Source: JBGUXS01 sp045118155
Lineage (GTDB): Bacteria > Pseudomonadota > Alphaproteobacteria > CAAHEQ01 > UBA3637
DNA: 26,633 nucleotides
Assembly: GCA_045118155.1 (NCBI GenBank)
Contig: JBGUXS010000047.1
Span: 1-26,633 of the forward strand
Direction: 5' to 3'
A model generated the notes under the pieces. It saw nothing but the letters and a program-made list of their open reading frames with translations, was not told where the DNA came from and made no database searches. This document shows, in pieces, positions 1 through 6,208 of this stretch (its first letter is position 1; every line of letters starts with the position of its first letter). The translations under genes and the position numbers were made by a program.

Positions 1-1
1 C

Positions 2-298
2 TTAAAGATTAAGGAAGAAAGCTATCCGATTTATGGGCCAGTTTCGCTGACGGATACGATTTTTGCTTTAGGGCGTAAAGGGGTGGCCATTAACCGGTAT
101 AAAGGCTTAGGGGAAATGAACCCTGAACAACTTTGGGAAACAACGTTGGATCCAAACGCCCGGCGTTTGTTGCAAGTCAAAATCACCCACCAAGAAGATG
201 CAGAATCGGTGTTTTCTTGCCTGATGGGGGATGTGGTAGAACCCCGGCGTGATTTCATTCAACAAAACGCCCTGGAAGTCTTGAACTTGGATATTTAA
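2..298 (+). CDS. gyrB: DNA gyrase subunit B, C-terminal end (partial)
   Basis: This is the last 98 codons of GyrB, the ATPase and TOPRIM subunit of DNA gyrase, which introduces negative supercoils in the cytoplasm. The 5' part lies outside the window, and the frame is open from base 2. The visible tail has the GyrB signature INRYKGLGEMNPEQLWETT, which follows the TOPRIM domain, then LMGDVVEPRRDFIQQNAL and the typical NLDI end. ParE, the closest relative, has a different tail in this region, so gyrase rather than topoisomerase IV is the better reading. Nothing looks truncated at the 3' end. Two hairpins follow at 394-410 and 421-451, but neither has a convincing T tract. Confidence 0.93.
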   Translation, partial: LKIKEESYPIYGPVSLTDTIFALGRKGVAINRYKGLGEMNPEQLWETTLDPNARRLLQVKITHQEDAESVFSCLMGDVVEPRRDFIQQNALEVLNLDI

Positions 299-462
299 GA
301 TCTTCTTTGTTATTCCTTGATTACAAAGAGCATTTTTTCTGTTATCCCTCAATTGTGGCAGAAATCGTCAAGGGATTTTCCGCTTGTTTAATGTTGCCCC
401 TTTGGGGCAAAACCAGAAGATGCCTTGATTCCTCCTAGCGGAGGAAAGGCATGACATACTCT

Positions 463-493
463 AAAAAACGCGGTGCCTGAATCAGACACCGCG
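463..493 (-). terminator. Rho-independent terminator of the minus-strand gene at 523-1857
   Basis: A 7-bp GC-rich stem, CGCGGTG (469-475) with CACCGCG (487-493), continues inward as CTG/CAG around a small loop. Read on the minus strand it is followed at once by six T (463-468 on the plus strand is AAAAAA). It lies about 30 bases after the stop of the 523-1857 gene. Confidence 0.85.
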
Positions 494-522
494 TGATTAA
501 CAAGAGAAAGGAAAAGTTCTTG

Positions 523-1857
523 TTATCTTTGATTAGCATTCATAACAGCATTAATAACGCTGGATGGTCCAACCATTGGAGTTGAAGGATTGGTTACACC
601 AGAATTGTCTATTCCTGTTTTAATCCTATCAGCGACATCATGACGGTTCATGATGTCTGTTACATTTATAGTCCCATCGCCCGTGCCTGGTCCATAGAAA
701 CCTCCTTGTCCATCGCCCATGTATTCACTACTTCCAACCTTAATTTTTGAAAGCATATTGTCCTTAAATTCAAGCGTGACATCAGTTGATTTGTCTGGTG
801 TTCCAAACATGGTCACGGATCCATCTTCATTGGTTTGTGACGTAATGTGGTTTCTTAAGCCCGGGCATTGATTAAACAACCCATTTTCCCCCGTGAAGTC
901 AACGGGTTCATTTGTTGTTAGGTTCTTCCATTGTCCGTCCTCATTTACATACGTATCAGAACCATGTGTGATTTGTACGCTACTGACGCTCCAATCGTAG
1001 CCGTCATTTCCTTGATAGGTTGTTGCCAGTGTGGACGTTGGTGCCAGGGGCGGTTCTGTCGTCGGTTCAGGTGTTGGTGTTACCACCGGTTCGGCTGTTG
1101 ATGCCGGTGTAGGTTCGGTTGCTGGTGTTACCAACGGTTCTGTTGATGCCGGTGTAGGTTCGGGTGTTGGTGCCGGTTCTGTCGCCGGTTCTTGTGTTGG
1201 CGCTTCTGCAGGTTCTTGTGCCGGTGTATCCACATTTTGCGGGTTTTGATTTGTTAAGGAATCAGCGGCATTGGCCAAAGCTTGCGGACTGTTGATAAAA
1301 GCCCCTATTATTTGTGTAAAGGATTTGACTAATTCTAAGAAGATTTGCAAGAACTGAAATAGTTGTTTAAATTCATCTGGTAACCCATCCAAGGCGTTAT
1401 CATCGGGTGTTTTAGTGTCATCCGTTGTCTTATCATCCTTATCTGTGTCATTCTCATCGCTCTTGTCGGGGGTATTCTTTGTCTTATCGTCCTTGGTTTT
1501 ATCAGGACTTTCTATTGTGTTAGTATTCTTATCTTTAGGTGGGTTTTTCTTGACGGCCTCTATGACCTCATCGGGGATATCCTCTTCACTTCCATACGCT
1601 TTTGTTAAGGCATCCATTAAGTCGTTGGGGATTTTATTTTCGTCATTGGCATCTTCTGGTGTATCATTCGCAGGTTCCTCTGCTACTGATTCTTCCTCAG
1701 GGGGCTCTTGTGCAGGGGCCTCAGCGGTGTTTCCGTTTTCAGAAGGTGTCATACTTGTTTGTAATTTCTCAATAGCGTCTTTCAAAGTATTTAACGCCTC
1801 CATGACCCCCTGCCATGCACTTTGTTGTGGTGTTGTTTCCGGTGTTGTTTCTGCCAT
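523..1857 (-). CDS. Acidic Pro/Thr/Glu-rich repeat protein of unknown function
   Basis: I do not recognise this 444-residue protein. It has no signal peptide and no membrane segment. In order it shows a short amphipathic N-terminus, an acidic low-complexity stretch, a very Lys/Asp/Thr-rich segment (about residues 110-155), an amphipathic hydrophobic helix region containing FLQIFLELVKSFTQIIGAFI (about 165-190), a Pro/Thr/Ala/Glu-rich region with 15-16 residue repeats of the form EPTPAST.EP.VTP (about 200-270), and a Gly/Asn-rich C-terminal domain from about 280 that looks folded (DGYDWSVSSVQITHGSDTYV). The ATG at 1857 has a strong ribosome binding site, TAAGGAGGG. A TATAAA lies on the minus strand at 1902-1907, but I see no good -35. 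The architecture of disordered acidic linkers plus a terminal domain would suit a secreted effector or surface protein, but no sequence signal shows export. Confidence 0.75.
   Translation of the reverse strand: MAETTPETTPQQSAWQGVMEALNTLKDAIEKLQTSMTPSENGNTAEAPAQEPPEEESVAEEPANDTPEDANDENKIPNDLMDALTKAYGSEEDIPDEVIEAVKKNPPKDKNTNTIESPDKTKDDKTKNTPDKSDENDTDKDDKTTDDTKTPDDNALDGLPDEFKQLFQFLQIFLELVKSFTQIIGAFINSPQALANAADSLTNQNPQNVDTPAQEPAEAPTQEPATEPAPTPEPTPASTEPLVTPATEPTPASTAEPVVTPTPEPTTEPPLAPTSTLATTYQGNDGYDWSVSSVQITHGSDTYVNEDGQWKNLTTNEPVDFTGENGLFNQCPGLRNHITSQTNEDGSVTMFGTPDKSTDVTLEFKDNMLSKIKVGSSEYMGDGQGGFYGPGTGDGTINVTDIMNRHDVADRIKTGIDNSGVTNPSTPMVGPSSVINAVMNANQR
1095..1163. repeat. 45-bp-period direct repeat inside the acidic protein gene
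   Basis: The same 24 bases occur at 1095-1118 and 1140-1163, 45 bases apart, and degenerate copies continue on both sides (about 1040-1240). The period equals 15 codons and encodes the Pro/Thr/Ala/Glu repeats of the protein at 523-1857. Such in-frame repeats can expand or contract without breaking the frame. Confidence 0.75.
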
Positions 1858-2188
1858 AGGTCCCTCCTTAATAATCCCCTTTTTGTTCCAAAATATGTGA
1901 GTTTATACAATCTTGACATCAAGTCTTACTCTAAAATCGTTAAAATAGGGTTAATGGAATGTATTTTTTTTAGGAAAAAACCTTTTTTTATCTCTTAGGG
2001 GAAAGAGATCTTTGTCATGCCTTTGACGTTTCCTGTCGGAAACAAGGGGTGACATATGAAAAAAAGAAGGCGCGGGGGGGGGATGACATGTTGCATTTCT
2101 GACGAGAAGGGGAAGAGGGGTATTTTTTTCTTGAAAAAAAGGTCAAAAGGGGGTATAATAACACCCTGTTTTTATTAAAGGAAATGGG
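1858..2188. other. Intergenic region between two divergent genes
   Basis: This stretch of 331 bases holds no convincing gene. It contains the ribosome binding site and upstream region of the minus-strand gene, and an inverted repeat CTTGACATCAAG (1912-1923). It also has a hairpin ATCTCTT/AAGAGAT (1990-1996 with 2003-2009), a small hairpin GTTTCC/GGAAAC (2028-2043), a run of nine G (2074-2082), and the mnmG promoter at 2131-2159. Confidence 0.6.
2131..2159 (+). promoter_or_regulatory. Promoter of mnmG
   Basis: TTGAAA (2131-2136) and a perfect TATAAT (2154-2159) are separated by 17 bases. The leader is short, and the start codon follows about 30 bases downstream with AAAGGA as ribosome binding site. 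Confidence 0.85.
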
Positions 2189-4039
2189 ATGCTTGATTTT
2201 GATGTTATTGTGGTAGGGGGCGGTCATGCGGGGTGCGAAGCGTGCACCGCGGCAGCGCGGGTTGGGGCTAAAACGGCCCTTGTGACCCACCATATTGCCA
2301 CAATTGGGGATATGTCCTGTAACCCCGCGATTGGGGGCTTGGCCAAAGGGACCGTTGTCCGGGAAATTGATGCTTTGGACGGGGTGATGGGTCGGGTGAT
2401 TGACAGGGCCGGCTTGCAATTTCGGATCTTGAATTTATCCAAAGGGCCGGCGGTGCAAGGCCCCCGGGCGCAAGCCGATAAAACCGTGTATCAACAGGTT
2501 ATGCAAGAAACCTTAAAGAATTACCCGAACTTGACACTGATAGAAGGGGCGGCCGAAGGTCTTGTCTTTGATGACACGGGTGTTCATGGGGTGAAAGTTG
2601 GGGGAAAGGATATTTTAGCTAAAACAGTGGTTTTGACAACGGGCACGTTTTTAAACGGGGTGATGCATACAGGCCCCAAGCAAACCTTAGGGGGGCGTTA
2701 TGGGGAACAAAGTTGCCTTGGTATTACACCGGATTTAAAAAAGTTAGGCCTGACCTTGCAACGCCTTAAAACGGGAACACCAGCTAGACTTGATCGGGAT
2801 AGTATTGACTTTACGGTATGCCAACGCCAAGACGGGGATGACGATCCGAAACCGTTTTCCTTTATGTCAAATGATTTTCACCCGAATCAAGTGCCGTGCT
2901 ATATCACTCATACCACGGGTGAAACGCACCGTATTTTACGGGAAAATCTTAGTAAAGCCCCCCTTTATTCTGGTCAGATTAAAAGCATTGGGCCCCGCTA
3001 TTGCCCCAGTATTGAAGATAAAATCGTGCGCTTTGCCGATAAAGAATCCCACCATGTGTTTTTGGAACCAGAAACGCGGGATGGGAATAGTTGGTACCCG
3101 AACGGAATTTCAACGTCTATGCCCGTAGAGGTGCAAGAGGCCTTTATTCGCACAATTCCTGGCTTAGAAAATGTAAAATTTTTACGGTATGCCTATGCGA
3201 TAGAATATGACCTTGTGGACCCTCGGCAATTAAAGAAAACCCTAGAGCTTAAATCTGTACCGAACTTGTTTTTGGCGGGACAAATTAACGGAACGACGGG
3301 CTATGAAGAAGCCGGTGGTCAAGGTCTTGTCGCTGGGGTGCATGCGGGGTTAAAGGCCTTAGGGAAAACAGATAGATTGGAACTAGATCGGACGAACAGT
3401 TATCTTGGGGTCATGATTGATGACATTACCACGTTTGGGGTAGATGAACCCTATCGGTTATTTACCTCGCGGGCGGAATATCGTTTGACTGTGCGGGCGG
3501 ATAACGCGGATTTGCGCTTGACGGAATTGGGCCGAAAAATAGGGTGTGTTGGGGACGATAGATGGGAATCCTTTATTCAAAAGAAAAGGGCCGTTGAAAA
3601 GACTTTGCAGACGGTGCAGGGGATATCTTATACCCCGAACGCTTTGAAAGAAAAAGGGCTTCACTTTTTAGAACAAGGGCGCAAATCGGCGTTTGAACTT
3701 CTTAGCTATCCCGAAGTCACGTGGGGGACCCTGACGGCCTTGTGTCCAGCATTACGCGGGGTGCCGGGAGAGGTCGCCGAACAAGTGATGATAGAGGGAA
3801 AATACGCCGGTTACCTCAATCGCCAAAAGGCCGATATTGCCGCCTTTAAGCGGGAAGAAGGGCTTGAAATACCAGAAAACCTTGATTATAAAAATATTGG
3901 GGGGCTATCGGCAGAATGTGTGGGGCGCCTGATGCGGGAACGGCCGTTAACGATTGGGGCAATGATGCGTTTACCAGGGATTACCCCCGCCAGTGTGACA
4001 GCCGTCTTGGGGTATATTAAGAAAAATATAAAAAAATAA
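2189..4039 (+). CDS. mnmG: tRNA uridine-5-carboxymethylaminomethyl modification enzyme MnmG (GidA)
   Basis: MnmG is the FAD-dependent partner of MnmE. Together they place the (carboxymethyl)aminomethyl group on U34 of several tRNAs, which supports decoding of split codon boxes. The 616 residues match the usual length of about 620-630. The FAD-binding GGGHAG is at residues 10-15, directly after the beta strand VIVV. The conserved cysteines of the family appear as C237 (VPCYITHT) and C272 (RYCPSIEDK). The conserved C-terminal helical domain that contacts MnmE is present (KYAGYLNRQ to VLGYIKK). The ATG at 2189 has AAAGGA six bases upstream and its own strong promoter. In many alphaproteobacteria mnmG is followed by rsmG, parA and parB, but here a new promoter and unrelated genes follow. 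Confidence 0.97.
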   Translation: MLDFDVIVVGGGHAGCEACTAAARVGAKTALVTHHIATIGDMSCNPAIGGLAKGTVVREIDALDGVMGRVIDRAGLQFRILNLSKGPAVQGPRAQADKTVYQQVMQETLKNYPNLTLIEGAAEGLVFDDTGVHGVKVGGKDILAKTVVLTTGTFLNGVMHTGPKQTLGGRYGEQSCLGITPDLKKLGLTLQRLKTGTPARLDRDSIDFTVCQRQDGDDDPKPFSFMSNDFHPNQVPCYITHTTGETHRILRENLSKAPLYSGQIKSIGPRYCPSIEDKIVRFADKESHHVFLEPETRDGNSWYPNGISTSMPVEVQEAFIRTIPGLENVKFLRYAYAIEYDLVDPRQLKKTLELKSVPNLFLAGQINGTTGYEEAGGQGLVAGVHAGLKALGKTDRLELDRTNSYLGVMIDDITTFGVDEPYRLFTSRAEYRLTVRADNADLRLTELGRKIGCVGDDRWESFIQKKRAVEKTLQTVQGISYTPNALKEKGLHFLEQGRKSAFELLSYPEVTWGTLTALCPALRGVPGEVAEQVMIEGKYAGYLNRQKADIAAFKREEGLEIPENLDYKNIGGLSAECVGRLMRERPLTIGAMMRLPGITPASVTAVLGYIKKNIKK

Positions 4040-4053
4040 CTTGACAAAATATT
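4022..4053 (+). repeat. Promoter-bearing direct repeat, copy 1
   Basis: An A-rich block ending in CTTGACAAAATATT nearly matches 6128-6157, differing by a 2-base gap and little else. It includes the mnmG stop codon and the -35 box of the next gene. The A-rich half would act as an UP-like element. Confidence 0.7.
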
Positions 4054-4069
4054 GTTTTTATGATACCAT
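4041..4069 (+). promoter_or_regulatory. Promoter of the split metallopeptidase gene
   Basis: A perfect TTGACA (4041-4046) starts right after the mnmG stop. At 17 bases spacing there is TACCAT (4064-4069), a 4-of-6 match to the -10 consensus. The -35 context is duplicated at 6145. Confidence 0.6.
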
Positions 4070-4073
4070 GAAA

Positions 4074-4109
4074 AAATAACTCCCCCCACATCGGGGAATT
4101 TTGTTATTT
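4074..4109 (+). promoter_or_regulatory. Leader hairpin (attenuator or mnmG terminator)
   Basis: AAATAAC-TCCCC (4074-4085) can pair with GGGGA and GTTATTT (4093-4097, 4103-4109), with a bulge of ATTTT. It lies just after the promoter at 4041-4069. It could end mnmG readthrough transcripts or be a structured 5' leader. There is no long T run, so termination is uncertain. Confidence 0.4.
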
Positions 4110-4126
4110 GGGAAAGGGAAAGAAGA

Positions 4127-4294
4127 ATGGGTGATCAAAAGCAATTTTATCAATTTTATGAATCCTTAGGGGATGTCAAATTTGTTTTAAATTTGGATAA
4201 AGAAGATCCTATGTTTGATAAAAAACTAAACTTTTTTAAGACAGTGATAAGTTCTGTTAGACGAACAAAAAATAACCTCGCAGAAAATTTGTGA
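4127..4294 (+). CDS. N-terminal part of the split putative metallopeptidase (frame A, 55 aa)
   Basis: This short frame begins at an ATG with AAGGGAA upstream and lies behind a promoter with TTGACA. It ends at TGA 4292-4294 and overlaps the next frame, which opens with GTG at 4291. Its last part, KKLNFFKTVISSVRRTKNNL, lines up with QLSFFRGLVKTLASTPTGAR of the apparent paralogue at 6209-7558. In the paralogue that segment runs on without a break into the sequence that here sits in the second frame. I therefore read this as the N-terminus of one protein split by a -1 shift. The last sense codons read GAA AAT TTG TGA, which places the -1 slippery heptamer A AAT TTG (4285-4291) directly before the stop. 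Programmed frameshifting, translational coupling, a recent one-base deletion and a sequencing error all remain possible. Confidence 0.65.
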   Translation: MGDQKQFYQFYESLGDVKFVLNLDKEDPMFDKKLNFFKTVISSVRRTKNNLAENL

Positions 4295-5346
4295 AACACT
4301 TTAAAACAGCCGCTAAAGCAGATATTTTAGTAAGCTTTGATAACGATATGCCAGTGGAAATGGGATTTTCTAAAGGGAACCCTGATACATATCTTGTGAT
4401 AAGCGGGGAATATCTTAAACGTGAGCGACCTTTTGGAAAGGGAAAAAATGTTGGATGGGTGGATGGTGCCCTGTTACATGAAATGAAGCACTTTATTCAA
4501 ACCAAAGAAAAGAGACATGTTGATAATGTTATTCAACCTTCTGCTCAAGTAACGGTAGCGCTTTTGATGGAATTAGAGGCCTATAAGTTTTTAGATGACA
4601 TGGCAAATGTGCCCTTTTCTGTAGATGAGTGGATAAAAAATAAATTTAAACGTTATGAAGGAAATTTTCAGATTTCTTCATGGGCCTATCATCATCCTAG
4701 AAATCCAGATGAAATTTATGAAATCTATGCTGATAAGTTAGGGATCTCTTTTGAAACGATAAAAGGTTGGGAAGCCCAATTTCGTCAAAAATATCCGGAC
4801 CATGAAGTTCGCACCGAAGGGGATACGACTTATTACGAAGGGGTTGATAGAACGGTTGTTGTAAAAAAAACACCAGAAGGAACAGAACTTGATTATATAA
4901 ATAAAGATTTTGTTTCAATTCTTAAAGGCAAAGTAGCTAAAGTGCATTTGGTCTTTGATCCTAAAGGGAACTTAAAAACAAATGAGATCGTGTGTGTAGA
5001 TTTTATTCAATTTACGGAATACAAATCAGATTTTGAATGGAATTCTGTTACGGTTGTGAAAAATGATGGGGTCATAGAACGGTTGTCCATGTGTGAAGGG
5101 GGACAAGAATGTGTCTATGAAAGATGGGATGAAGGCCAATATACCACTTTGTTGAAGGACAGATCCTGGAATATTATTCTACCCGATAAAAAAGACTTTA
5201 CTTTGGCTGATGGACGTAAATTTTCAATCCAGTATGACCAAGCGGGGAAGATTATTATCCCACCCGAACCGGAAGTGGGAAAGCGCACTGTGGCAAAACA
5301 ACCCAGTGCCCCTAATCCCCAACAACAAAACACATCAGGAAAGTAA
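4291..5346 (+). CDS. Putative zinc metallopeptidase domain protein (HExxH), frame B of a split gene
   Basis: This is a 351-residue frame opening at GTG 4291 with no ribosome binding site visible. The frame is closed upstream by TAA at 4273-4275, so no earlier start exists. It carries LLHEMKHFI with HExxH at residues 63-67, then ELEAYKFLD about 30 residues later, whose E94 or E96 could be the third zinc ligand as in gluzincin-type peptidases. The segment before the motif (ILVSFDNDMPVEMGFS, then YLVISGEYL) follows the beta-strand pattern of small putative metallopeptidase domains found in proteobacteria. A C-terminal beta-rich part (about 160-320) and a Pro/Gln-rich tail follow. No signal peptide or membrane segment is seen. 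The gene looks more AT-rich and less GGG-biased than its neighbours. Peptidase activity is inferred from the motif only. A strong terminator follows at 5372. Confidence 0.7.
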   Translation: MKHFKTAAKADILVSFDNDMPVEMGFSKGNPDTYLVISGEYLKRERPFGKGKNVGWVDGALLHEMKHFIQTKEKRHVDNVIQPSAQVTVALLMELEAYKFLDDMANVPFSVDEWIKNKFKRYEGNFQISSWAYHHPRNPDEIYEIYADKLGISFETIKGWEAQFRQKYPDHEVRTEGDTTYYEGVDRTVVVKKTPEGTELDYINKDFVSILKGKVAKVHLVFDPKGNLKTNEIVCVDFIQFTEYKSDFEWNSVTVVKNDGVIERLSMCEGGQECVYERWDEGQYTTLLKDRSWNIILPDKKDFTLADGRKFSIQYDQAGKIIIPPEPEVGKRTVAKQPSAPNPQQQNTSGK

Positions 5347-5371
5347 GGGAAGATTTTTTTTAGGTCTTTTC

Positions 5372-5402
5372 AAAGGGATAGGAATTTCCTATCCCTTTTT
5401 TT
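5372..5402 (+). terminator. Rho-independent terminator after the metallopeptidase gene
   Basis: A perfect 13-bp stem, AAAGGGATAGGAA (5372-5384) with TTCCTATCCCTTT (5386-5398), runs straight into further T residues (5399-5402). Confidence 0.9.
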
Positions 5403-5433
5403 ATGGGGTTTAAGATAAAATTAACAGTTTGTG

Positions 5434-5442
5434 TGCTAGAAA
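5434..5442 (+). promoter_or_regulatory. Possible extended -10 promoter of the ankyrin gene
   Basis: TGC TAGAAA has the TGn extension of an extended -10 site, and the same TGC precedes the -10 at 6167. No good -35 is visible. The site lies about 30 bases upstream of the ankyrin start. Confidence 0.35.
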
Positions 5443-5473
5443 ACATCAAGTTTTTCCAAGGTAAGGAGAGCGC

Positions 5474-6121
5474 ATGGCACAACGTAACCTCGTAAAAAAA
5501 TTTGAATTAGATTTAGCTATTTTAAAGGGGGACGAAGCCGGTATTCGGAACGCGATTGACAACGGGGGTGATTTGGACCGCTCTTTAGCGAGTTTGTATG
5601 GGGTTGCCCCAAAGACACTCATGACATTAGTTTACACCTTTGGGGCCAATATTAATGCCCGGGGGCCAGGGGGGCGAACGTTGCTGATGCACTTGGCGAG
5701 CAACGGTCCGTCCAGTGCCGAAACCATGAGGGTGGCTATGATGTTAGGGGCCCGGGCGCGGGCTAGGGATGACGGGGGGTGCACGGCTTTGATGTATGCG
5801 GCGCGCCAAGGGAATGTGCCAGGGCTTGAAATTTTGTTAAACGTGGATGCGAAGATTAACCTAGGGGATGATATGGGCAAGACCGCCTTGATGTATGCCG
5901 CAGAACGGGGGCAGGCTAAAGCTGTGCGGGTGCTGTTAGAGGCCGGGGCCGATCCTGACCTTGTGGATGATAACGGGAAAAATGCGTATGCGTATGCCCG
6001 GCAATCGGACATCGTCGGGCCGGTGCAAGTCGTCAAAGACTTGTTAATTCATCACAAGCCCGCCTTGGTGTCTTGGCAAAACGATAGTGTTGACCACATC
6101 ACAAGGCCCCCATTTTTTTAA
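5474..6121 (+). CDS. Ankyrin-repeat protein
   Basis: This 215-residue protein carries about three to four ankyrin repeats from about residue 45 to 175. The clear copies have the consensus pieces GGCTALMYAARQGN (about 100-113) and GKTALMYAAERGQ...VRVLLEAGADPDLVDDNGKN. Ankyrin repeats bind other proteins and in host-associated alphaproteobacteria are common in effectors, but no secretion signal is visible here. There is no signal peptide and no membrane segment. The ATG at 5474 has TAAGGAG upstream at good spacing. The gene stands alone between a terminator (5372-5402) and the promoter at 6145, in the middle of the accessory block flanked by the two metallopeptidase-like genes. Its high GGG-glycine use resembles mnmG rather than the AT-rich gene before it. 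The partner and role are unknown. Confidence 0.88.
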   Translation: MAQRNLVKKFELDLAILKGDEAGIRNAIDNGGDLDRSLASLYGVAPKTLMTLVYTFGANINARGPGGRTLLMHLASNGPSSAETMRVAMMLGARARARDDGGCTALMYAARQGNVPGLEILLNVDAKINLGDDMGKTALMYAAERGQAKAVRVLLEAGADPDLVDDNGKNAYAYARQSDIVGPVQVVKDLLIHHKPALVSWQNDSVDHITRPPFF

Positions 6122-6127
6122 AGTCCC

Positions 6128-6157
6128 AAAAATATAAAAACAACTTGACAAAATATT
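6128..6157 (+). repeat. Promoter-bearing direct repeat, copy 2
   Basis: This is the second copy of the A-rich block ending in CTTGACAAAATATT (see 4022-4053). It supplies the -35 box of the gene at 6209. Both copies lie upstream of metallopeptidase-like genes. Confidence 0.7.
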
Positions 6158-6172
6158 AAGGTGTGCTAAAAT
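6145..6172 (+). promoter_or_regulatory. Promoter of the gene at 6209
   Basis: A perfect TTGACA (6145-6150), 16 bases, then TAAAAT (6167-6172) preceded by the extended -10 TGC (6164-6166). Confidence 0.85.
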
Positions 6173-6208
6173 CTATCTTTATATTTTGACTTAAAGGGAA
6201 TAGGGTTC

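Noticed and set aside
394..410. TTGCCCC/GGGGCAA palindrome as a gyrB terminator
   Set aside because: The stem is good, but no T tract follows. It stays an unassigned hairpin, as does the one at 421-451.
1415..1900. Plus-strand open frame of 161 codons opposite the acidic protein gene
   Set aside because: It is Ser/Val/Leu-rich only because it is antisense to the Lys/Asp/Thr-rich part. It has no ribosome binding site, and the minus-strand gene has a good start and a terminator.
2056..2178. Small plus-strand frame beginning ATGAAAAAAAGAAGG, with AAGGGG upstream
   Set aside because: It runs through the G9 tract and the mnmG promoter. The encoded sequence is low-complexity Lys/Arg/Gly and gives no sign of a real protein.
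2015..2419. Minus-strand frame of 134 codons over the mnmG start
   Set aside because: It overlaps the mnmG promoter and N-terminus, and its translation has no recognisable features. It is a shadow of mnmG.
4267..4272. A6 run as the place of the frame change in the split gene
   Set aside because: The target frame has a TAA at 4273-4275, so a shift at the A6 run would terminate at once. The shift must occur between 4276 and 4291.
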